Assembly: GCA_963633225.1 (NCBI GenBank)
Contig: CAVGXR010000062.1
Coordinates: 1-15,425, forward strand
From: F23-B02 sp963633225
Lineage (GTDB): Bacteria; Bacillota; Clostridia; Oscillospirales; Oscillospiraceae
Reading direction: 5' to 3'
DNA length: 15,425 nucleotides
A program made the position numbers and the translations under genes. Positions within the stretch are counted from its first letter, which is position 1; each line of letters starts with the position of its first letter. Positions 1-9,313 of this stretch are shown here, in pieces. The notes under the pieces were generated by a model. The model worked only from the letters and a program-made list of their open reading frames with translations. It searched no databases and was not told the origin of the DNA.

Positions 1-66
1 AAACCGGCAAAATTCACGAAATTTCATCACCGTATTTGTCATTATTCACAAAAACATGGCAGTGTC

Positions 67-95
67 TTGCTAATTTGCAATATATGCCGTAAAAT
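67..95 (+). promoter_or_regulatory. Predicted sigma-A promoter of the SLH protein gene
   Basis: A TTGCTA -35 box (67-72) and a TAAAAT -10 box (90-95) are separated by exactly 17 bp. Transcription would start near position 102, about 28 bases before the ATG at 130. A short hairpin (ATTTGTT, loop TGAA, AACAAAT) spans 95-112 at the -10/start-site junction. The call rests on box sequence and spacing only. Confidence 0.5.
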
Positions 96-129
96 TTGTT
101 TGAAAACAAATATTTTAAGGAGAGAAGAA

Positions 130-1944
130 ATGAAAAAACGACTTACAGCGCTGCTGCTTGTTGTTGTGATGCTTTGCACGCTGCTGCCCATCGGGGCCTT
201 TGCCGAGCAGACGGTGTATATAACGAACACCGGAAGCAAGTATCACAGCTACGGCTGCAAATATCTCAGCGAATCGAGCACTGCCGTGCAGCTTGACCGT
301 GCCCTGAGCTTGGGCTATACGCCGTGCTCTGTGTGCAATGCCCAGAAGACATATGAAGGCGGCTTTGTTGATGTTGCCTCCGGCTCGTACTGCTATGATG
401 CGGTGCAGTGGGCGGTCGCCGAGGGCATAACCAAGGGTACGGACACGACGCATTTCTCACCGAACGCAGGCTGCACCCGCGCACAGGTGGTAACGTTCCT
501 CTGGCGTGCCGCCGGTTCGCCGGATGTGAGCACGGATGTGAGCTTCGTTGACGTGAGCACAAGCAGCGTGTATTACAAGGCCATCATGTGGGCGGTCGCA
601 AACGGCATAACCAAGGGCACTGACGCGACGCATTTCTCCCCGAACGACACCTGCACCCGCGGTCAGGTTGTCACATTCATGCACCGTGCCGCCGGTGAGC
701 CATCTGTCAGCAGCACCGGCGGCTTTGTCGATGTCGCCTCCGGCTCGTACTGCTACAATGCAGTGCAGTGGGCGGTAGCAAACGGCATCACCAAGGGTAC
801 TGACACGACTCACTTCTCGCCGAGTGCCGACTGCACCCGCGGCCATGTCGTGACCTTCCTGTATCGCTATTATAACAACGATACGCCGGAGCCTACGCCT
901 ACGCCGGAGCCCACACCTACGCCGGAGCCCACTCCTACGCCGGAGCCCACTCCCACGCCGGAGCCCACTCCGTCAGAGGACAGTGACTATATCGTCAGCG
1001 GAAAGCTTCCCTATCCATGCCCCACGCCGGTAAGCGGAGTTCCGTCGCCCACGGACACGGCGACGCATGACAATTCTCTTGCGCTTCTGGATAAATACTG
1101 CCCGAACGGAGCGTACATTTTGCGTGCAACGGAGGCAGACGGCTACGATTTTATGGTGTGGCTGCAAGACGATACTGCGGTAAACGGGGTCGATACGGCG
1201 GTTCACGAGCAGGAGCATATCTATACCTCAATCAACGGCTCGTACAGTATGAAGGAGAATCCCGTCACAGGCGAATACAAGCTCACTATCGAAAGAGCCT
1301 ATTATGTAGGCGAGGGCAGGCACATTATCGTTCCTGAAACCGATACATATTATACTGAGGAGATAGCATCAATCATTCCCGAAAGCCTGCGCAGCTTCAG
1401 ATACGATACATATGTCGGAGCAGGTGTGAATTTGGATTCCAATGTCAATGGCATATATGGTCTGATGAACGAGTTTACCGCATACAGCTGGGGCTCATTG
1501 GCAGGAGTATCACTGTATGAATACTTCCTCGATCAGCCGCTCACGGCGGAAAACTGGCTGGAATATATCAGCGCTTCAAGCGGAACATATTATGCATATT
1601 CCGAATTTAAGTTTTTTATCCTTTCCTATATGCTGTATGCAAAGGACAACTATCCTGAGATATACGAACAGACGATGAGCAATCAGGCTCTGCTCGAGGC
1701 TTTTCGGATAGTTGAAGCGAGATACCGCGCAACTGTAGAGCAGTGTTTCGCAAACCTTGACCAGCTTGAGCAGCACCTTGAAGCAAACGGCCTTAGCACG
1801 AGGCACGAAAACGGCTACTTCTACATAAGCACCGGCGGCGGAGGCTACAGCGGCATAGGCACCTTTGAAGAGATCTATACGATGCTTGAAAACGCGATGA
1901 AGGCTCCCGAATATGTCGAGATGTACAATTTAATGACCAAATAA
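130..1944 (+). CDS. Secreted SLH-domain protein with a candidate HExxH metallopeptidase domain
   Basis: The 604-residue product opens with a signal peptide (residues 1-26, MKKR, hydrophobic core, then AFA). Next is a small Cys/His motif (H39, C43, C66, C69; pattern YHxxGC...GYxPCxxC), seen in many Firmicutes extracellular proteins and resembling a metal-binding knuckle. Three SLH domains follow (about residues 77-131, 137-191 and 197-250), which in this family bind secondary wall polymer and hold proteins on the cell surface. A Pro-Glu-Thr linker (252-281) leads to a C-terminal domain with HEQEH at 359-363 and NEFTAY around E448. HExxH followed by NExxA is the ligand pattern of gluzincin zinc peptidases, so a surface peptidase is inferred, not proven; I do not recognise the domain as a named family. 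The start at 130 was chosen because AAGGAGAG lies just upstream and the signal peptide begins there; an in-frame ATG at 67 falls inside the predicted promoter. Confidence 0.85.
   Translation: MKKRLTALLLVVVMLCTLLPIGAFAEQTVYITNTGSKYHSYGCKYLSESSTAVQLDRALSLGYTPCSVCNAQKTYEGGFVDVASGSYCYDAVQWAVAEGITKGTDTTHFSPNAGCTRAQVVTFLWRAAGSPDVSTDVSFVDVSTSSVYYKAIMWAVANGITKGTDATHFSPNDTCTRGQVVTFMHRAAGEPSVSSTGGFVDVASGSYCYNAVQWAVANGITKGTDTTHFSPSADCTRGHVVTFLYRYYNNDTPEPTPTPEPTPTPEPTPTPEPTPTPEPTPSEDSDYIVSGKLPYPCPTPVSGVPSPTDTATHDNSLALLDKYCPNGAYILRATEADGYDFMVWLQDDTAVNGVDTAVHEQEHIYTSINGSYSMKENPVTGEYKLTIERAYYVGEGRHIIVPETDTYYTEEIASIIPESLRSFRYDTYVGAGVNLDSNVNGIYGLMNEFTAYSWGSLAGVSLYEYFLDQPLTAENWLEYISASSGTYYAYSEFKFFILSYMLYAKDNYPEIYEQTMSNQALLEAFRIVEARYRATVEQCFANLDQLEQHLEANGLSTRHENGYFYISTGGGGYSGIGTFEEIYTMLENAMKAPEYVEMYNLMTK
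358..897 (+). repeat. Three tandem 180-bp SLH-encoding repeats
   Basis: Matching codons recur at 361, 541 and 721, an exact 180-bp (60-residue) period. Copies 1 and 3 are most alike (GGFVDVASGSYCY in both), while copy 2 has diverged at its start. All share the core WAVAxGITKGTDxTHFSP and a Cys-Thr-Arg motif near the end. The third copy ends a little before the full period, where the Pro-rich linker begins. Confidence 0.85.
883..972 (+). repeat. Five 18-bp repeats encoding a TPEPTP linker
   Basis: Five in-frame 18-bp units encode TPEPTP five times and differ only at third positions. This is a flexible, extended linker between the wall-anchoring SLH domains and the catalytic-looking domain. 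Short perfect units like these readily change copy number by slippage. Confidence 0.9.
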
Positions 1945-1952
1945 GAGATGAA

Positions 1953-1984
1953 AAAAATCTCCCGTCCGCAAACGGGAGATTTTT
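1953..1984 (+). terminator. Bidirectional intrinsic terminator between convergent genes
   Basis: A perfect 13-bp stem (1953-1965 with 1972-1984) closes a 6-base loop. The stem starts with a run of A and ends with a run of T, so it can terminate on either strand. It lies between the stop codon at 1944 and the minus-strand stop at 1990, and so serves both the SLH gene and the glycogen operon. Confidence 0.9.
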
Positions 1985-1989
1985 ACTGT

Positions 1990-3006
1990 CTAAAGCCTTA
2001 TCATCGTGCGGTCAATGTCGCTTATCTTCCGCGCACCGCACATATACATCGTGTCCTTGAGCTCAGCACGCAGCTTTTCGATATAGCTGATTATGCCCTC
2101 GGTCCTGCCGCCGTAATAGCTTATCAGAAACGGGCGGCATATCATCACAGCGTCTGCGCCGACGGCGAGCGCACGGAAGATATCCGTACCGCTGCGGATG
2201 CCGCCGTCAACAATGATCTTTACCCTGCCGCCGACCGCATCCACGATCTCCGGCAGCACCTCTGCCGTAGCGGCAGCACCGCCGAGAACACGTCCGCCGT
2301 GGTTTGAAACGATTATCGCCGCTGCTCCGGCATCCGCGGCCTTGACTGCGCCGCGTACCGTCATGATGCCCTTGATTATCATGGGCATTTTTGCGTGCTC
2401 ACATAGGCTTCGAAGCTGCTCCTCGCTCTTGCTTCCGGCATCGGGACTCACCTTTTTAAGATGCGGAAGTCCGGCGGAGTCCACCACGAACGACACGGCA
2501 AAGGGCATAGCCTCGTTCACCATGTCGAGCTTTTCCATGACGCTTTCCATATTCAGCGGATCAATGACAGGTATCGCTATGCCGCCGTGCTCCTTGCTTA
2601 TTCGGCAGCCGTGCGGGAACGGGCGCGGGTCAAGTCCGCAGCCGAAGCTCGTGACGATGCCGCAGCTTTCGGCTGCCTCGACACAGCACTCGTTGTAGTC
2701 GCGTATATCGTCCGTGGGATTGTACTGCGCCTTCAGAGAGCCAACCGGCGCAGTGATCAGCGGCATGGAAAGCTGCCTGCCGAGAAATTCTGTGCCCGTA
2801 TCGACCGGCTCGTCGGGAAAGATCGTGTCCATGTTGAGCTTAATGCTTCTCCATGCCTTCCAGTTGTCGTTTGCGCCGTTGCCCGGCGCTTTCGAGCCGG
2901 GGCCGGGCATAAGATTGCCGCAGCCAAGACCGTTGCACTCGGGGCAGACCTTGCAGTTAGGGCCTATGTTCTTTTTCGCATTTGCGAGAACCTCGCTGTA
3001 ATCCAT
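1990..3006 (-). CDS. FMN-dependent alpha-hydroxy-acid oxidising protein
   Basis: The 338-residue protein belongs to the FMN-dependent alpha-hydroxy-acid oxidase/dehydrogenase family (lactate oxidase, glycolate oxidase), a TIM-barrel flavoenzyme that oxidises 2-hydroxy acids to 2-keto acids. Visible signatures are IIKG (K212), SNHGGR with catalytic-type H236 and R239, DGGIRSG (267-273) for FMN phosphate, and a C-terminal CGARKISDI segment. The N-terminus carries a Cys cluster (C18, C21, C24, C29) that looks able to bind metal and is absent from classical oxidases. The start has a good ribosome site, GAGAGG, 7 bases upstream. It lies 19 bp after the GH13 gene on the same strand and ends at the 1953-1984 terminator, so it is probably the last gene of the glycogen operon. 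In an anaerobe it may use an acceptor other than oxygen; its substrate cannot be read from the sequence. Confidence 0.88.
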   Translation of the reverse strand: MDYSEVLANAKKNIGPNCKVCPECNGLGCGNLMPGPGSKAPGNGANDNWKAWRSIKLNMDTIFPDEPVDTGTEFLGRQLSMPLITAPVGSLKAQYNPTDDIRDYNECCVEAAESCGIVTSFGCGLDPRPFPHGCRISKEHGGIAIPVIDPLNMESVMEKLDMVNEAMPFAVSFVVDSAGLPHLKKVSPDAGSKSEEQLRSLCEHAKMPMIIKGIMTVRGAVKAADAGAAAIIVSNHGGRVLGGAAATAEVLPEIVDAVGGRVKIIVDGGIRSGTDIFRALAVGADAVMICRPFLISYYGGRTEGIISYIEKLRAELKDTMYMCGARKISDIDRTMIRL

Positions 3007-3025
3007 CTCTATACCTCTCTATATA

Positions 3026-5289
3026 TTATGTCAACTTATATATTTCCGCCGAGCAGGGCGGTACATGGTATTTTCCGTTTTGCGCAAAGTCAAAGCCTCT
3101 GAGCCGGAACTCGCTATCTCCGCGGTTGACAAGGCAGAGAACACGCTCGTTTTCAGCCCTGCGGAGGATCATCAGCACATCGGGTGAAGGTGCATAGAAC
3201 TCAGCGCTGCCGGAGAGCAGAGCCTCGCTGCCGTTTCGCGTTTTGCCGAGCTCTGCATAAAAATTATGTAAACCTGAACCTGAGGGCTCAAACGGGGCGC
3301 GGTTAAAGGGATCGCCTGCGCCGTCAAGGCACTCCTCGTCGCCGTAGTACAGGCAGGGTACGCCGGGCGTGCAGTACTGTATTGCAGCGCACAGCCTTTG
3401 GAGCCGCTCGGCCTTTTCCGACTGCTCGGGTGTGAGCGTGAACGCAGCCTGAGCTGCCCGGTCGAGAGCCTTGAGATCACAGTCTGCGCCGAGAGCCGAG
3501 TGCAGCCGCTCGACATCGTGCGAGGACAGCAGATTCATAAGCGCCATGTACATTGGCTGCGGGTAATTATGCTGCTGCGAAAGCAGAAAATTGCGCAGGG
3601 CAAAGGCATCGGTATCGCCGCGTGCAAAGCTTATCACCGCCGTGCGGAAGGGATAGTTCATCACGCTGTCGAGCGCTGCGCCGAGAGCGTAGCTGCGCCG
3701 GTGGCCGTAGCTTATCTTGAGCACCGCATCCTCCCAGACCTCTCCGATTATGGCGCAGTCGGGATTTTCGGACTTGGCCGCTTCACGAATTAGCGTGAGC
3801 ACATCGTCCGGCAGCTCATCTGCAACGTCGAGCCTCCAGCCGCCCGCACCGCGCCGCAGCCAGAGCTTTACGATGCTGTCCTTGCCGCGGATGATATAAT
3901 CCTGCCAGCTTGCATCCTCCTCGTTTACCTCCGGCAGATCCTTGAAGCCCCACCAGCAGCGGTAATCATCGGGATAGGAGCGGAAGTCGAACCAGCCGTA
4001 GTAGGGCGAATTCCTGCTTGCGTGTGCCCCCGTACCGCCGTAGCTGCCGAAGCGGTCAAAATACACGCTGTCAGCGCCGGTGTGCGAGAAAACGCCGTCG
4101 TTTATGAGCCTTATGCCGAGCTTTCCGGCCTCGCTGCACAGGTCTACATAATCTTCGACGCTGCCGAGTATCGGATCGACTCTTTCGTAGCTTGAGGTGT
4201 CGTAGCGGTGGTTTGAGCGCGCCTCGACGATGGGATTGAGATACAATGCTCCGATGCCGAGCTGCTTGAGATACGGGAGCTTGTCCCGTATGCCCCTGAG
4301 CGTGCCGCCGTAAAAATCATCGGGAGCGTAGTCCTTTTCTCCGTCCCGAGGCTGCCACTTGACAGGCTCTGTGATGCTGCCGTGCATTTCCGGCGTTTGG
4401 CCAAGGCTGCGGTGATATTCGATACCGGCCTGCGCCGTACCGTCGCCGGAAAAGCCGAAGCGGTCGGGAAAGACCTGATACATTATGCTGCGGCAGAACC
4501 ACTCGGGCGTTTTGAAGCCGCGCTTATACACCGTAAGGCGGAAGCCCTCGTCCCCGTCTCCGGCAAGGCGTGAGCTGTGTCCGTCGCTGTCAGGGCAAAG
4601 ATATCCGCCGTCAAGCCTGAATTTATAAAACAGCGCGGCAGGGGAGAAGGGCGTAAAGTGCGCTGTAAAGCCGCCCTGGGTGCGCTGCATGGAGATCTCC
4701 TGCGAGAAGCCGTCGCCGTAAACGCACAGAGCGGCGGATTCAAGCCCGCCGAAGGAGACGATAGAAAATGTTATCTCCGTGCCCTCCTCAACTGCGCCTG
4801 CGGGTGAGCGGAACGCGCTGTTATATGCGTCGTGGTAAGCCAGAGAGCGCAGCTTAAGCTCATCGCGCAGCAGCTTGTCGAGATATGCCGTTCTCGGCTG
4901 GAGCTCAAAGAGCCAGTCGAGCTCCGGCTGCGAGGCAAGAGACGCTCCGAACGAGTGCACGACCGCGCTTATCGCACTGTCAATGCCGAGCCCTATATCG
5001 TCCATGAGCATACGAAACAGCTCGGCCGGTATAAGCCCTGTGCGGTCAGGCGGCAGAAATTCATAAATTTTCTCCGCCGGACAGCCGCAGCGCAGACAAT
5101 TATCCATTGCATCGCCTATAGCGGCAGCGGAGCTTAGATATATCCGCTCCTGCTCCGGCAGCTTGTCTGCCGGCTGCCAGACAGTGCCGTCAAATACGAG
5201 CTCATAGCTTTTCTCGCCGTAATATTCAATGTACAGCCGCCCATCGTGCCAGTGCTCGTCATAAGCACGATAGCAGCTTGCCCTTCTCG

Positions 5290-5302
<13 letters not shown>
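3026..5302 (-). CDS. GH13 alpha-glycosidase (neopullulanase/cyclomaltodextrinase-like) with an extra N-terminal region
   Basis: This 758-residue protein is a glycoside hydrolase family 13 enzyme, expected to cleave alpha-glucan bonds. The conserved regions are present: DGVFSH (D402), GWRLD with nucleophile D492, GEVW with acid/base E521, and SSHD with D596. VFPDRF (277-282) opens the catalytic barrel. A beta-rich segment at about 170-262 resembles the N-terminal starch-binding domains of neopullulanase-type enzymes. Residues 1-165 form an additional, partly helical region I do not recognise. No signal peptide is visible, so it should act in the cytoplasm on stored glycogen or imported maltodextrins. 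Its ATG overlaps the end of glgA by 13 bp and has no clear ribosome site, which suggests translational coupling. Pullulanase, cyclomaltodextrinase or maltogenic amylase specificity cannot be separated here. Confidence 0.88.
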
Positions 5303-6768
<1,466 letters not shown>

Positions 6769-8708
6769 TTTTATAAGTCACCCTTTCCGGAATGTATTCA
6801 AAATAAACAGCCGACAGCGGGGGAAGATCGATGACTGCACTGTAGGGATGCTCATCAAAGCCGGTGTCGCGGCTGTGTATTGTTTTTGCGTTATGTAAAC
6901 CGATGCCGCCGAATTTCACATCGTCGCTCGACAGGAGCTCTCTGAGCGTTCCGCGCTGCGGCAGACCGATAACAAAGCTTTTATGCACATTGGGAATGAA
7001 GTTGCAGGCGCAGACGAGATAGCTTGAGCTGTCGGGCTTTGCCGAGCGCAGGAAGGCAATGGAGCTGAGGGCCTTATCGTTGACGTTGAGCCACTTGAAG
7101 CCGTCCCATGATTTGTCTATCTCATACAGCGCGGGGCAGGAGCGGTAGAGCGCATTGAGCGCCGCGTAATATTCGCGCAGCTTCTCGTGCATGGGGTAGT
7201 CCAGAAGCAGCCAGTCGAGCTCCTGCTGATAGTTCCACTCGATAAACTGCCCGAACTCCGAGCCCATGAAGCAGAGCTTCTTGCCCGGATGGGCAAACTG
7301 ATAGCCATACAGTGCACGCAGGGTCGCAAATTTCTGCTCGTAGCTGCCGAACATCTTGTCCAGCATTGATCTCTTGCCGTGCACGACCTCATCGTGCGAG
7401 TAGGCGAGAATGAAGTTTTCGGAAAATGCGTACATCATGGAAAACGTCAGCTTATCGTGGCAGCCCTTGCGGAACAGAGGGTCGGCAGAGAAATAGTCGA
7501 GCGTATCGTGCATATAGCCCATGTCCCATTTGAAGCTGAAGCCGAGCCCGCCTACGGAGGGCGGCATGGTCACCATGGGATATGCGGTCGATTCCTCGGC
7601 AATAGTGACAGCGCCCGGAAAGCTTGACAGAACGGCGGTATTGAGCTTGCGCAGAAAGCTGACCGCAGCAAGATTTATGTTGCCGCCCTCGCTGTTTTTG
7701 GTGTATTCGCCGTCCTTGCGGCCATAGTTAAGATACAGCATCGAGGACACCGCATCAACACGAATACCGTCGATGTGGTATCTTTCAAAGAAAAAGCAGG
7801 CCGAGGATATGAGAAACGACTGCACCTCCGGCATATCGTAGTCAAATATCAGCGTGCCCCACTCTGGATGCAAGGCCATGCGCTCCTCCTTGCACTCGTA
7901 AAGGCGCGTGCCGTCAAATTCGGCAAGACCGTGCTCGTCACGCGGAAAGTGTGCGGGGACCCAGTCCATGATAACGCCGATGCCGGCATTGTGCAGGGTG
8001 TCTATAAACTCGGCAAACTCGTCCGGCGTTCCGTAGCGGCTCGTCGGCGCATAGTAGCCTGTGACCTGATAGCCCCACGAGCCGGGGTATGGGTACTCCG
8101 TGAGCGGCAGAAGCTCGATGTGTGTATAGCCCATTTCGGTGCAGTAGCGTGCAAGCTCCGGCGCAATGGAGGCATAGTTCACGCCGCCCTCCGGCGTTTT
8201 CCACGAGCCGAGGTGCATTTCATATATCGACATAGGGCTTTCAAAGCAGTTTTTCTCGGCGCGGCTTTTCATGAACGCCGCGTCGCGCCAGATATGCGAG
8301 CCTGTCCACACCATAGAGGCGGTGTTCACACCCGACTGCGACCACTGCGCGAAGGGATCGGATTTCCATACGCGCCTGCCCTTGGCTGTCGTCACGCAGT
8401 ATTTGTACAGCTCGCCGTTTACGAGCCCCTCGACGAAGCAGTACCATATGCCGCCGCGCTTTTCCATCGGCGTGTGCAGGGGATCCCAACCGTTGAAGTC
8501 GCCGACGAGCGACACTTCCTGCGCATTAGGTGCCCAGACCGCAAAGCGGTGCATTTTTATCTCGTCAATGTAATGGCAGCCGAACAGCAGCCAAGCCTTT
8601 TCCGCGCAGCCGGTATTGAACAGAAAAACATCGTCCGCCGGAACATATTTGTCTATGAGCTCAGAATAGTTCATGTCATATCTCCGCACAAAATAATATT
8701 CAACTTAC

Positions 8709-8737
8709 ATTATAAAGCAAGCAGGAGCAAATGCCAA
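8709..8737 (-). promoter_or_regulatory. Strong predicted sigma-A promoter of the glycogen operon
   Basis: On the minus strand, TTGGCA (8737-8732) and TATAAT (8714-8709) are 17 bp apart, within one base of consensus overall. Transcription would begin near 8702, about 28 bases before the glgB ATG. It is back to back with the plus-strand promoter at 8751-8779, with 13 bp between the two -35 boxes. Confidence 0.75.
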
Positions 8738-8750
8738 TAAGTTTTTTCGC

Positions 8751-8779
8751 TTGCAATGCGCGGAGAAACATAATAAAAT
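8751..8779 (+). promoter_or_regulatory. Predicted sigma-A promoter of the VOC gene
   Basis: TTGCAA (8751-8756) and TAAAAT (8774-8779) are separated by 17 bp. The start site would be near 8786, giving a leader of about 22 bases that contains the AGGAGGT ribosome site (8796-8802) of the downstream gene. Confidence 0.6.
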
Positions 8780-8807
8780 GTAAGCCAGTAAACGCAGGAG
8801 GTGCTGT

Positions 8808-9176
8808 ATGTTTTCATTTAATCATTTTAATTTTAATGTGTTTGACCTTGAGCGCAGCCTCAAATTTTACGATGAGGCGCTTGGCTTAAAGCCGGTGCGT
8901 GAGAAAAACGCAGCCGACGGAAGCTATAAGCTGGTTTTCCTAGGCGACGGTGTGAGCGATTTTACCCTTGAGCTTACATGGCTGCGTGACAGAGATAAGC
9001 CCTATGATCTCGGTGAGCAGGAGTTCCACCTCGCATTCGTCGCCGAGGATATGGAACAGGCTCATGCAAAGCATGAAGCGCTCGGCTGCATATGCTTTGA
9101 AAATCCCGGAATGGGTATATATTTCCTTGAGGACCCCGACGGCTACTGGATCGAGATAATACCGCCGAGAAAGTGA
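8808..9176 (+). CDS. VOC-superfamily protein, probable lactoylglutathione lyase-like (glyoxalase I)
   Basis: The 122-residue protein has the paired beta-alpha-beta-beta-beta layout of the vicinal oxygen chelate superfamily. Glyoxalase I isomerises the hemithioacetal of methylglyoxal and a thiol to a lactoyl-thioester. The four metal ligands expected from bacterial GloA align by position: H6, E55, H74 and E116 (in NHFNF, LELTW, FHLAF and GYWIEI). FLEDPDGYWIEI near the C-terminus is a family hallmark. A strong AGGAGGT site lies 5 bases before the ATG. It is transcribed divergently from the glycogen operon, so detoxification of glycolytic methylglyoxal is plausible. Clostridia often lack glutathione, so the physiological thiol is uncertain and a different VOC reaction cannot be excluded. 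Confidence 0.85.
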   Translation: MFSFNHFNFNVFDLERSLKFYDEALGLKPVREKNAADGSYKLVFLGDGVSDFTLELTWLRDRDKPYDLGEQEFHLAFVAEDMEQAHAKHEALGCICFENPGMGIYFLEDPDGYWIEIIPPRK

Positions 9177-9233
9177 AACACTGTTCATACGCAAACAATA
9201 TTAAAGCTATATTTTAAAAATATATTTAAAAGC

Positions 9234-9262
9234 TTGAATGTTAAGAAACTGTTAGCTATAAT
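9234..9262 (+). promoter_or_regulatory. Predicted promoter of lysA with an AT-rich upstream stretch
   Basis: TTGAAT (9234-9239) and a perfect TATAAT (9257-9262) are 17 bp apart. The 9199-9230 stretch directly upstream is almost pure A/T and could act as an UP element. The start site would be near 9269, so the in-frame ATG at 9269 cannot serve as the translation start. A 6-bp hairpin (TGCCGC with GCGGCA, 9270-9287) would sit at the 5' end of the message. Confidence 0.65.
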
Positions 9263-9313
9263 ACGCGCATGCCGCCGCGATGCGGCAAAACTGTAGAAAA
9301 AGAGGAATTTGTA

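Noticed and set aside
2461..3102. 213-codon plus-strand frame opposite the oxidase gene
   Set aside because: It is antisense to a recognisable FMN enzyme and crosses a gene junction; no family features were seen.
8675..8689. GTG start for glgB five codons upstream
   Set aside because: The GGAG ribosome site lies downstream of this GTG and is correctly spaced for the ATG at 8674.
7775..8740. 321-codon plus-strand frame opposite glgB
   Set aside because: It is antisense to a fully conserved branching enzyme and resembles no family; G+C-rich coding DNA commonly leaves such frames open.
9177..9233. Intrinsic terminator after the VOC gene
   Set aside because: Only A/T palindromes such as TATATTTT-AAAAATATA are present, without a G+C stem, so read-through into lysA is possible.
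9269..9313. ATG at 9269 as the lysA start
   Set aside because: It coincides with the predicted transcription start and has no ribosome site; ATG 9314 has one and matches the family N-terminus.
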